From contig CAVXUX010000003.1 in NCBI GenBank assembly GCA_963765135.1, forward strand, positions 372,001 through 436,000: DNA of 64,000 bases, given 5' to 3'. The position numbers were made by a program, and so were the translations under genes. Position 1 is the first letter of the stretch, and each line of letters opens with the position of its first letter. This document shows, piece by piece, positions 1-7,579 of the stretch. Origin of the DNA: JACVRW01 sp963765135 (GTDB lineage: Bacteria > Actinomycetota > Thermoleophilia > Solirubrobacterales > Thermoleophilaceae). Below the pieces are notes generated by a model, which did no database searches, was not told the DNA's origin, and saw only the letters and a list, made by a program, of their open reading frames with translations.

Positions 1-1
1 C

Positions 2-435
2 ATCGAGACGCTGAACGGCTACTCGCAGGACTTCGTCGACCAGGCCAAGTGCAAGGAGATCGCGCTCGACCAGATCGCCAAGGGCTCGAAGGTCGTCTTC
101 CAGGTGGCCGGCGGCTGCGGCCTCGGCGCGCTCGACGCCGCCAAGGAGAAGGGCGTCCAGGGCATCGGCGTCGACGCCGACCAGGCCTACCTCGGCGACG
201 CACATCCTGACCAGCGCCGAGAAGCACGTCGACCTGGCCGTGTTCAACGCGATCAAGAGCGTCCAGGACGGCACGTTCAAGGGCGGAACCGACACGATCA
301 ACACGGTCGCCAACGACGGCGTCGGGCTCGGCAAGATCGGGCCGGCGGGCCAGAAGTACGCCGACCAGGTCGAGGAGATCCGCCAGCAGATCGCCGACGG
401 CGACGATCAAGGACATCCCCGACACGGTCAAGTAG
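2..435 (+). CDS. BMP/PnrA-family ABC transporter substrate-binding protein, C-terminal part, two frameshifts
   Basis: This is the C-terminal part of a basic-membrane-protein (BMP/PnrA) type binding protein that would deliver nucleosides to the ABC importer encoded just downstream; its N-terminus lies outside the window. The protein is readable only across three frames: it changes frame after codon 197-199 (extra g at 200) and after codon 399-401 (extra g at 402), then ends at TAG 433-435. Recognisable segments are VFQVAGGCGLGAL, GIGVDADQAYL, HILTSAEKHVDLAVFNAIK and a C-terminus TIKDIPDTVK. The family assignment comes from these segments and from the YufO/YufP/YufQ-like genes that follow. The two shifts fit the window-wide +1 pattern more than genuine decay. 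Confidence 0.85.
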
Positions 436-454
436 CGAGTAGGTTCCACACTCG

Positions 455-1981
455 GTGAGCGCCGAAGCACCCGCTCTCGAGCTACGAGGCATAACGAAGA
501 GGTTCGGTCCCGTCGTCGCAAACGACGGGATCGACTTCGACCTGCGTCCCGGCGAGGTGCACGCGCTGCTCGGTGAGAACGGCGCCGGGAAGTCGACGCT
601 GATGTCGATCCTGTACGGGCTCTACCACCCGACCGAGGGCGAGATCCGCGTCAACGACCAGCCGGTGGCGGTCGACTCGCCCTCGAAGGCGATCGACCTC
701 GGCATCGGGATGGTCCACCAGCACTTCATGTTGGTGCCGGTCATGACCGTGACCGAGAACATCGTGCTGGGCGGCGAGCCGCGCCGCCGCGGCGGCCTGC
801 TCGACGTGCGCGAGGGCGCGCGCCGGGTGCGCGAGCTGTCCGAGCGCTACGGCCTCGCGGTCGACCCCGATGCCGTGATCGAGGACGTGACCGTCGGGGC
901 GCAGCAGCGCGTGGAGATCCTCAAGACGCTCTACCGCGACGCGCGCATCCTGGTGCTCGACGAGCCGACCGCGGTGCTGACCGCGCAGGAGACGGCCGAG
1001 CTGTTCGAGGTGCTGCGGGCGCTGCGCGACGACGGTGTTTCGATCGTGTTCATCAGCCACAAGCTCGGCGAGGTGCTGGAGATCGCCGACCGCGTGACCG
1101 TGCTGCGCAGGGGCAAGAAGATCGACACGGTGCCGACCGCCGGCGCGACCGAGCAGAGCCTCGCGCGACTGATGGTCGGACGCGAGGTGCTGCTGCGGGT
1201 GGACAAGCCGGACACCGAGTTCGGCGCGCCCGTGCTCGAGGTCGAGGACCTGCGCGTGCGCGACGACCGCGACCTGGAAGCCGTCCGCGAGCTCTCGCTG
1301 ATGGTCCGCGGCGGCGAGATCGTGGCGCTGGCGGGCGTCGACGGCAACGGCCAGCACGAGCTGGTCGAGGCGATCGCGGGGCTGCGCAACGCAGAGTCGG
1401 GCAGGATCGCCGTCGCCGGCGAGGAGGTCAGCGGCCGCGGCGTGCGCGCGACCTGCGACGCCGGCCTGGCGCACATCGCCGAGGATCGCCAGCTGCGCGG
1501 GCTGGTGCTCGACTTCACGCTCGCCGAGAACCTGGCCCTGCGCGACTACCACTCGCCGCCGCTGTCGCGCGCAGGGTGGCTCAACATCGGGCACATCAAC
1601 AAGCGCGCCCGCTCGCTGCTGTCCGAGTACGACGTGCGCGGGGGCGGCGAGGCCACGCTGGCCGGCTCCCTGTCCGGCGGCAACCAGCAGAAGGTCTGCA
1701 TCGCCCGCGAGATCGCGAGCGACCCGCAGCTGCTGATCGCCCACCAGCCCACGCGCGGGCTCGACGTGGGCGCGATCGAGTTCGTGCACCGCCGGCTGAT
1801 GGCCGAGCGCGCGAAGGGCCGCGGTGTGCTGCTGGTGTCGCTCGAGTCGGATGAGGTGCGCTCGCTGGCCGACCGCATCCTGGTCATCTACGAGGGGCGG
1901 ATCGTCGGCGAGTTCCCGCCCGACGCAACCGAGGAGGAACTGGGCTTCGCGATGACCGGCGGCAGGGCAACCGCCGCGTGA
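455..1981 (+). CDS. Nucleoside/simple-sugar ABC transporter ATP-binding protein (tandem NBDs)
   Basis: A 508-residue ATPase with two fused nucleotide-binding domains, the usual form in BMP-linked nucleoside importers (YufO/NupA-like) and RbsA-type sugar importers. NBD1 has a Walker A GENGAGKST at about residues 40-48, a degenerate signature VTVGAQQR and Walker B ILVLDEPT near 165. NBD2 has a weak P-loop (GVDGNGQHE), a canonical signature LSGGNQQK near 406, and an atypical Walker B region IAHQPTRGLDVG with H where D/E is more common. The start is GTG at 455. The gene follows the binding protein and overlaps the first permease by 4 bp (GTGA), so the importer is one operon. It would energise nucleoside uptake at the membrane. 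Confidence 0.93.
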   Translation: MSAEAPALELRGITKRFGPVVANDGIDFDLRPGEVHALLGENGAGKSTLMSILYGLYHPTEGEIRVNDQPVAVDSPSKAIDLGIGMVHQHFMLVPVMTVTENIVLGGEPRRRGGLLDVREGARRVRELSERYGLAVDPDAVIEDVTVGAQQRVEILKTLYRDARILVLDEPTAVLTAQETAELFEVLRALRDDGVSIVFISHKLGEVLEIADRVTVLRRGKKIDTVPTAGATEQSLARLMVGREVLLRVDKPDTEFGAPVLEVEDLRVRDDRDLEAVRELSLMVRGGEIVALAGVDGNGQHELVEAIAGLRNAESGRIAVAGEEVSGRGVRATCDAGLAHIAEDRQLRGLVLDFTLAENLALRDYHSPPLSRAGWLNIGHINKRARSLLSEYDVRGGGEATLAGSLSGGNQQKVCIAREIASDPQLLIAHQPTRGLDVGAIEFVHRRLMAERAKGRGVLLVSLESDEVRSLADRILVIYEGRIVGEFPPDATEEELGFAMTGGRATAA

Positions 1982-3207
1982 GCGAGCCGGTCGACCAGCT
2001 CGAGGGGACGCCGGTCGCCCAGACGCCGGCCTCGCGGCTGGCCGCGTACATGCGCGGCGGCGGCGTGATCGTGCCGCTGCTGACGGCGCTGCTGGCGTTT
2101 CTGATCGGCGGCTTGGTGGTGCTGGTGACCGGCCACGACCCGATCGCCACCTATAAGGCGATCTTCGAGGGGACCGGTTTCCAGTGGCTGTTCCCGTGGG
2201 TGACGGGCGTCGACCGGGAGACCGCGGCGCTGAACCTGCAGCAGACGCTGATCCTGACGACGCCGCTGATTCTCGTCGGGCTGGCCGTGGCGTTCGCGTT
2301 CCGCGCCGGCCTGTTCAACATCGGCGGCCAGGGCCAGTACATCGTCGGCTCGATCGCGGCCGTGTGGGTGGGGTCGTCGTTCGCGGGGATGCCGGGCTTC
2401 CTGCACATCGTGCTCGCGGTTGTTGCGGCTTGCCTGGCCGGTGCGGCGTGGGCCGGGGTGGCCGGGTTCCTGAAGGCCACCGTGGGCGCCAACGAGGTGA
2501 TCTCGACGATCATGCTCAACTACATCGCGCTCTGGCTCGGCGTGTACCTGTTCTCGCTGGGCGGGCCGCTCCAGAACGACCGCGACGCGAGCCTGCCGGT
2601 CTCGAACGACGTCGTCGAGTCGGTGCACCTGCCGGTGTTCTGGGGCGACCCGGTCCTGCAGGGCCTGCACATCGGCCTGTTCATCGCGCTCGCGGCGGTG
2701 GGGATCTTCTGGCTGATCCTGAACCGCTCGACCACCGGCTACGAGGTGCGGGCGGTCGGCCTCAACCCCGAGGCCGCCCGCTACGGCGGGATGAGCGTCG
2801 CCAAGAACTACGTCCTCGTGATGGCGGTCTGCGGGGTGTTCGCCGGCCTCGCGGGGGCGCTCGACGTGCTCGGGTGGCAGTTCCGGCTCGCGACCAACGA
2901 CATCCAGATCTCGCAGATCGGCTTCCTCGGCATCGCCGTGGCGCTGCTCGGTCGCAACACCGCGGTCGGCACGATCGCCGCGGCGCTGCTGTTCGGCGGG
3001 TTGCTCAGCGGGACCTCGCAGCGCAACCTCGACCCGACGATCTTCGAGCCCGAGCTGGCCTCGAACCTGACCACGATCATCCAGGGACTGGTGGTGCTGT
3101 TCGTCAGCGCCGACGTGCTCGTGCTCGGGATGCTGCGCCGCGGACGGGGGCTGCTGTTCGGGCGACGCAGATCGCGGCCGCCCGCCGAGGCGGAGGCTGA
3201 GGCGTGA
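1978..3207 (+). CDS. Nucleoside ABC transporter permease (YufP-like)
   Basis: A 409-residue integral membrane permease of the BPD_transp_2 family. Several hydrophobic segments are visible, starting at about residues 25-50 (IVPLLTALLAFLIGGLVVLV), and there is a conserved block FRAGLFNIGGQGQYIVGSIAAVWVG near 105-130. A family-typical glycine/alanine-rich stretch, VTGHDPIATYKAIFEG, lies between the first two helices. The start is GTG at 1978, overlapping the ATPase stop, and the 3' end overlaps the next permease by 4 bp. It forms a heterodimeric channel with the product of 3204-4403. Substrate is inferred to be nucleosides from the neighbouring phosphorylase-like, deoC, deoB and hpt genes. Confidence 0.92.
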   Translation: MSEPVDQLEGTPVAQTPASRLAAYMRGGGVIVPLLTALLAFLIGGLVVLVTGHDPIATYKAIFEGTGFQWLFPWVTGVDRETAALNLQQTLILTTPLILVGLAVAFAFRAGLFNIGGQGQYIVGSIAAVWVGSSFAGMPGFLHIVLAVVAACLAGAAWAGVAGFLKATVGANEVISTIMLNYIALWLGVYLFSLGGPLQNDRDASLPVSNDVVESVHLPVFWGDPVLQGLHIGLFIALAAVGIFWLILNRSTTGYEVRAVGLNPEAARYGGMSVAKNYVLVMAVCGVFAGLAGALDVLGWQFRLATNDIQISQIGFLGIAVALLGRNTAVGTIAAALLFGGLLSGTSQRNLDPTIFEPELASNLTTIIQGLVVLFVSADVLVLGMLRRGRGLLFGRRRSRPPAEAEAEA

Positions 3208-4403
3208 GCACGGCTACGGCGGCCGCCACACGGGCGGGCCTCAGCGCGAAGCAGCTCGGCTGGGCCGGCGTGGTGCTCGGCGCGGTCGCCTGGTACATCA
3301 CGCTGCCGCCGCTGCTGGTGCGCACGGCGCTGCCGTCGGTGGTGCTCGCGCTGGTCGCGGTGGCCGCGGGCGTGGTCAGCGCCCGCGGAGGCGAGGTGCG
3401 GCTCGGCCGGGGAGCGGTGTTCGCCGGCGTCGTGGGCGGGATTGGCGCGGTCGTGGCGACGAAGTCCGGCGAGGCCAACCTCGAGAAGGTGTTCGTCTGG
3501 TCGGCGCTGTTCGCGGCGATGCTGCGCTTCGCCACGCCACTGCTGTTCGGCGCGCTCGGCGGGATCATGTCCGAGCGCAGCGGGGTCATCAACGTCGGCC
3601 TCGAGGGCATGATGCTGATGGGCGCGTTCTTCGGGATCTTCGGCGCCGACGTGCTCGGCTCGTGGTACCTCGGCGTGCTCGTCGGGCTCGCCGCGGGCGG
3701 CGTGCTCGGGTTCGTGCACGCGGTCTTCTCGATCACGCTGCGGGCCGACCAGGTGGTGAGCGGGGTGGCGGTCAACTTCCTCGCGGCCGGGATCACCGGC
3801 TACGTGTTCATCGCGCACTACGGCGACCAGGGGACGCCGGGCGAGGTGCCCAGCGTGCCGGACGTGAGCCTGCCGCTGATCGAGGACATCCCCTTCATCG
3901 GCGACGCGATCGGCGACATGAGCCTGCTGACCTGGATGGCGCTGCTGCTGGTGCCGGTGATGGCGCTCTATCTCTACCGGACCCCGGGAGGGCTGCGGCT
4001 GCGCTCGGTCGGGGAGAAGCCGCGCGCGGCCGACAGCGTCGGCATCCCGGTGCTGCGCACGCGCTACCTGGCGGTGACCGCCTCGGGCTGCCTGGCGGGG
4101 CTCGGCGGCGTCTACCTGTCGCTGGCGCTCGTGCACTCGTTCAACCAGGGCATGACCGCCGGTCGCGGCTTCATCGCCCTGGCGGTGGTGATCTTCGGCG
4201 CCTGGCGGCCCTACGGGGCGCTCGCCGGGGCGTGCCTGTTCGGCTTCTCGAGCGCCGTCGCGCAGCGGCTGCCGGCGTTCTCGGAGTCGCTGGCGGTGCT
4301 GTTCCAGGCGCTGCCGTACGTGCTCGTGCTGATCGTCGTGGCCGGGCTGATCGGCCGCTCCCGCCCGCCCGCCGCCATCGGCGTGCCGTACGTTAAGGAG
4401 TAG
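3204..4403 (+). CDS. Nucleoside ABC transporter permease (YufQ-like)
   Basis: The second permease of the importer, 399 residues, starting at GTG 3204 within a GTGA overlap. The family block ATPLLFGALGGIMSERSGVINVGLEGMMLMGAF lies at about 112-145 and is characteristic of YufQ/RbsC-type permeases. About ten hydrophobic segments are visible. Compared with the partner permease it carries an extra N-terminal pair of hydrophobic helices (about residues 15-60). Only 2 bp separate its stop from the next gene (4406), so the phosphorylase-like protein is probably co-transcribed and acts on the imported substrate. Confidence 0.92.
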   Translation: MSTATAAATRAGLSAKQLGWAGVVLGAVAWYITLPPLLVRTALPSVVLALVAVAAGVVSARGGEVRLGRGAVFAGVVGGIGAVVATKSGEANLEKVFVWSALFAAMLRFATPLLFGALGGIMSERSGVINVGLEGMMLMGAFFGIFGADVLGSWYLGVLVGLAAGGVLGFVHAVFSITLRADQVVSGVAVNFLAAGITGYVFIAHYGDQGTPGEVPSVPDVSLPLIEDIPFIGDAIGDMSLLTWMALLLVPVMALYLYRTPGGLRLRSVGEKPRAADSVGIPVLRTRYLAVTASGCLAGLGGVYLSLALVHSFNQGMTAGRGFIALAVVIFGAWRPYGALAGACLFGFSSAVAQRLPAFSESLAVLFQALPYVLVLIVVAGLIGRSRPPAAIGVPYVKE

Positions 4404-4405
4404 CC

Positions 4406-6118
4406 GTGGTCGTCTCGCGAGTCGCCCTTGCCCCCCAGGAACCGGCCGCCGGCCGGCTCAGCGACGAGGTCGAGCTCTACCAGCGCACGTACACCACCCT
4501 GCTGCGGTCGAGCGGCGAGACCGCGCTGCGCGTGCTCGAGTCCTCGCACCGGGCGATGGGCTCGAGCCTCCACCCGCTCGCCGCCAGCGACGAGCCCGAC
4601 CTGGGCGCCTTCATCTACGCGATCCGGCGCCTGCCGGACGCGATCGCCGGGGCGGACCTCGTGATCATGGGCCAGGAGGCCGAGGTCTTCGCCCGCAACG
4701 GGATCCAGATCGACGAGTGGGACGAGGCCGACGCCCCCGCACGGCGGCGCCGCTGGCACGACAGCGGCCAGGGCATGCACGCGGTGCTGCTGGCGAGCGC
4801 CTCGGACGTGGACGACCTGATCCCGACGCTGGTCGCGTTCCAGATCGAGTGGAACAAGCTGCGGGTGCGCCAGCGCGCGGCCGGTTGGCCGCCGGATCGC
4901 CCGCCGACCCCGGACGAGTGCGCGCACGCGCTGGGCGGCTCGCCGGACGACTGGTCGCGGCTGCGCGACGCCTGGGGAGAGCGCTTCGACGAGCGGCTGA
5001 GCCTGATCGCCGAGCGGCGCATGAACCTGCGCGTGCGGATGCTGGGCGGCACGCAGGTCGGCTACGCGCGCATGACGCGGCGCTGGTGGACCCCGGTGCA
5101 CGCGCGCCTCGAGGAGCAGGGCCTGACCGACCGGCCGATGTACCTGGTCAGCTCGAACACGCACAGCCTCGTCAACATCGCGACGGGTGTCGCGCGCGAG
5201 CGTGAGAAGTCGCTGATCGAGTTCGTCGAGACGCTGCCCGAGGGCGACATCCTGCGCGAGGAGCTGGCGGCGTTCCGCGAGGAGCGCAGCGACGGCTCGT
5301 GGGAGAACTTCCTCTACTTCGTGGCGAGGCTGTACTTCGACTCGCACGGGGAGGAGGGGCGCGCGGCGCGGCGGCGCTCGGAGGAGGAGAGCGGCGTCTC
5401 CCACATCCCGTCCAGGACGGCGCTGCGGGTCCCGGCCCAGATCATCCCGCTGGCGAAGCTGCACCCCGAGCGGCTCGACTCGCGCCTGGGCGACGTCGAC
5501 GCCGAGGCGCTGGCGGAGAGCGACGCGGTGGTCGTGAACATCGACTACCCGCTCGGGCTGGCCGCCTACAACATCCTGCGCGAGGTGGCGGTGGACAGCG
5601 CGGCGCTGCGCGGCGTGTACGTGCTCGGCAAGGCGGCGACGCTGAACGCGGACGTGGGCGACGTGATGATCTCGAGCGTCGTCCACGACGAGCACTCGGG
5701 CTCGACCTACTGGCTCGACAACGCGTTCTCGGTGGACGACCTGGCCGGCGACCTGCGCTTCGGCAGCGGGCTGGACAACCAGCGGGCGGTCACCGTGAAG
5801 AGCACGTTCCTGCAGAACCGCGCCTACCTCGACTTCTACTACCGCGAGGCGTTCACGGTCGTGGAGATGGAAGCCGGCCCGTACTGCAACGCGCTCTACG
5901 AGATCGCCGACGCCGACCGCCACCCCGTCAACGAGGCCGTCAACTTCGCGAAGCTGCCGCTCGACTTCGGGATCATCCACTACGCCTCCGACACGCCCTA
6001 CACCCAAGCCCGCACCCTGGGCGCCCGGGGCCTCAGCTACTTCGGAATGGACTCGACCTACGCGTCGTCGCTGGCGATCCTGAGGCGCATCCTGCGCCTG
6101 GAGGGCGCGCTGGAGTAG
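4406..6118 (+). CDS. Large protein with nucleoside-phosphorylase-like C-terminus (DUF6909-like)
   Basis: A 570-residue cytosolic protein of no certain family; I believe it matches the uncharacterised DUF6909 group but cannot check. The C-terminal third resembles nucleoside phosphorylases: GVYVLGKAATLNADVGDVMI near 400-420, FTVVEMEAGPYCNALYE near 482-497 (the EMEAG motif binds the nucleoside ribose in that superfamily) and SDTPYTQARTLG near 531. The N-terminal 330 residues are helical and charged, with no family I recognise. The gene sits 2 bp after the nucleoside permease and near deoC, deoB and hpt. Phosphorolysis of an imported nucleoside is therefore a reasonable inference, not a demonstrated function. 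The start codon is GTG at 4406. Confidence 0.75.
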   Translation: MVVSRVALAPQEPAAGRLSDEVELYQRTYTTLLRSSGETALRVLESSHRAMGSSLHPLAASDEPDLGAFIYAIRRLPDAIAGADLVIMGQEAEVFARNGIQIDEWDEADAPARRRRWHDSGQGMHAVLLASASDVDDLIPTLVAFQIEWNKLRVRQRAAGWPPDRPPTPDECAHALGGSPDDWSRLRDAWGERFDERLSLIAERRMNLRVRMLGGTQVGYARMTRRWWTPVHARLEEQGLTDRPMYLVSSNTHSLVNIATGVAREREKSLIEFVETLPEGDILREELAAFREERSDGSWENFLYFVARLYFDSHGEEGRAARRRSEEESGVSHIPSRTALRVPAQIIPLAKLHPERLDSRLGDVDAEALAESDAVVVNIDYPLGLAAYNILREVAVDSAALRGVYVLGKAATLNADVGDVMISSVVHDEHSGSTYWLDNAFSVDDLAGDLRFGSGLDNQRAVTVKSTFLQNRAYLDFYYREAFTVVEMEAGPYCNALYEIADADRHPVNEAVNFAKLPLDFGIIHYASDTPYTQARTLGARGLSYFGMDSTYASSLAILRRILRLEGALE

Positions 6119-6136
6119 GGGAGTACCATTTGCCAC

Positions 6137-6289
6137 ATGGCGAACGAAATAGTGGGCATCATCTTCACCGTGTTGCTGGTGGCCACCGTCGTCGTCGCTC
6201 CCTGGCTCGCCGCTGAGAACCGGCCCGAGTTCCTCCGGCCGGACCTCAAGCCGCATCGGTGGGACGACCCGATGAAGCCCCCTCGCTAG
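6137..6289 (+). CDS. Small single-pass membrane protein, 50 aa
   Basis: A short open frame starting at ATG 6137 and ending at TAG 6287-6289, 18 bp after the phosphorylase-like gene and on the same strand. The product begins MANEIVGIIFTVLLVATVVV, with one hydrophobic segment at about residues 5-25. A polar tail follows, ENRPEFLRPDLKPHRWDDP, rich in proline and charged residues. The hydrophobic helix next to a charged tail argues for a real protein and not chance. Its last 44 bp overlap the end of the convergent methyltransferase gene. I do not recognise a family; membrane anchoring or a small accessory role to the importer are only possibilities. Confidence 0.6.
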   Translation: MANEIVGIIFTVLLVATVVVAPWLAAENRPEFLRPDLKPHRWDDPMKPPR

Positions 6290-6773
6290 TCCACGGGCGC
6301 AGCCGCGGCCACCAGGCCGGCACGTTGCGCCGGTAGGCGTCGTACTCGGCTCCGAACCGTTCGCTCAGCACCGGCTCCTCGTAGCCGTGCACGAAGGCGG
6401 CCACCACCGCCATGAACGCCAGCGCGTAGAGCAGCAGGGCGGGCCGGCCGAGCAGCGCCGACTGGCCGACGATCGTCGCCGCCACCGCCACATACATCGG
6501 GTTGCGCACGTGCCGGTAGAGCCCGCCCACGACCAGGTGCTCGGTGGGCGCCACCGGCGCGGGGGTTCCGATCCCTTCGATCACGAAGCGCGCGAACGCG
6601 CTCAGCAGCACCGCCGCCCCGGCCGCGATCAGCGCTCCTCCCGCCAGCTGCAGCGCGAGCGGCGGGTCCGTCGAGTCCCAGTCGGTGAGCAGCCAGGGCA
6701 CCAGGCCCGCCACGACCCCGGGCGCCAGCGCAAGGAAGACCAGGCTTCCGGCCGCCGCTCGGGCGCGGGTCAT
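6246..6773 (-). CDS. Isoprenylcysteine carboxyl methyltransferase/PEMT-like membrane methyltransferase
   Basis: A 175-residue membrane protein with about four hydrophobic segments and the motif GGLYRHVRNPMYVAVAATIVGQ at about residues 83-104, the SAM-binding signature of the ICMT/PEMT-type methyltransferase superfamily. A second conserved element, EEPVLSERFGAEYDAYRRNVPAWWPR, follows near 132-157. The substrate is unknown: such small bacterial members may methylate lipids or thiols. It overlaps the upstream ALDH-like gene (stop 6770) by 4 bp on the same strand, so it may be the last gene of the deoC-ALDH-ALDH operon. Its 3' end overlaps the small membrane protein encoded on the plus strand. 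Confidence 0.82.
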   Translation of the reverse strand: MTRARAAAGSLVFLALAPGVVAGLVPWLLTDWDSTDPPLALQLAGGALIAAGAAVLLSAFARFVIEGIGTPAPVAPTEHLVVGGLYRHVRNPMYVAVAATIVGQSALLGRPALLLYALAFMAVVAAFVHGYEEPVLSERFGAEYDAYRRNVPAWWPRLRPWTSEGASSGRPTDAA

Positions 6774-7579
6774 GCTCCAATCGGATGCCAGGCGGTCTTG
6801 AGCTCGGTAACCGATTCGAGGCGCGTCAGGGCGTCCGCGACGGCGGCTTCGTAGGACGCCGTCGGTGCGGCGTGGCGCACGCGCGTCACGCTCTCGGCGG
6901 CCAGCTCGTCGATCTCGGCCGCGAGCGCGGGGCCGGTGGCGTTGACGATCGCGTTCACACCGGGGTGGCCCGCGAGCGCCGCAGTCAGCTCGGCCCGCCG
7001 ACCGGAGAGCAGGTTGACCACCCCGCCGGGGACGTCCGACACGCCCAGCACCTCGCCCAGGTCGAGGCCGCCCAGCGGCGTCGCCTCGGACAGGATCGCC
7101 ACCACCGTGTTGCCCGCCGCCAGCGCCGGCGCGAGCTCCGCCACCAGCCCGAGCAGCTCGGGCTCGTCGGGGGCGACCACGCCGACCACGCCGGTCGGCT
7201 CCGGCAGCGAGAACGACAGGAACGGCGCCGCCACCGGGTTCACGCCGCCCAGCACCGCCGCGAGCTTGTCGGTCCAGCCGGCGTAGTGCACGAGCACGTC
7301 GATGGCGGCCTCGACCTCGCCGCGCTCGACGGCGAAGTCGGCCGCGCGCGACTCCAGCGCCTCGGCGGCGCGGTAGAGGATCTGGCCGCGGTTGTAGGCG
7401 GTACGCGCCGCCCAGGGGCCGGCCGCCTTGCGGGCCGCCGCCACCGCGTCGCGCACGTCCTTGCGCGAGGCGCGCGGGACGTTGCGGTCGTCGTGGCGGT
7501 CGTAGCGCCCGGACTCCGAGCGCACGAACGCGCCGCCGACGTAGAGCTTGTACGTCTTGGGGACGGCGAGCCGGCTCAT
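6770..7579 (-). CDS. Truncated aldehyde dehydrogenase-family protein without the catalytic domain
   Basis: A 269-residue protein homologous to the N-terminal (NAD-binding) half of aldehyde dehydrogenases: KLYVGGAFVRSESGRYD at the start, FSLPEPTGVVGVVAPDEPELLGLVAELAPALAAGNTVV in the middle. It lacks the Glu and Cys catalytic region, and no cysteine of an active-site motif is seen. The start ATG at 7579 overlaps the stop of the full-length dehydrogenase by 4 bp, so both are translated from one mRNA. The intact frame and absence of decay suggest a functional partner or regulatory subunit of the upstream enzyme, not a pseudogene. That role is inference. Confidence 0.85.
   Translation of the reverse strand: MSRLAVPKTYKLYVGGAFVRSESGRYDRHDDRNVPRASRKDVRDAVAAARKAAGPWAARTAYNRGQILYRAAEALESRAADFAVERGEVEAAIDVLVHYAGWTDKLAAVLGGVNPVAAPFLSFSLPEPTGVVGVVAPDEPELLGLVAELAPALAAGNTVVAILSEATPLGGLDLGEVLGVSDVPGGVVNLLSGRRAELTAALAGHPGVNAIVNATGPALAAEIDELAAESVTRVRHAAPTASYEAAVADALTRLESVTELKTAWHPIGA

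Noticed and set aside
1978..4403. Branched-chain amino acid importer (LivH/LivM) instead of nucleoside importer
   Set aside because: The ATPase has two fused NBDs and the adjacent binding protein is of the BMP type. Livs have separate single-NBD ATPases.
4211..6256. 681-residue minus-strand frame opposite the phosphorylase-like gene
   Set aside because: Shadow ORF; the opposite frame contains a clear protein with an operon context.
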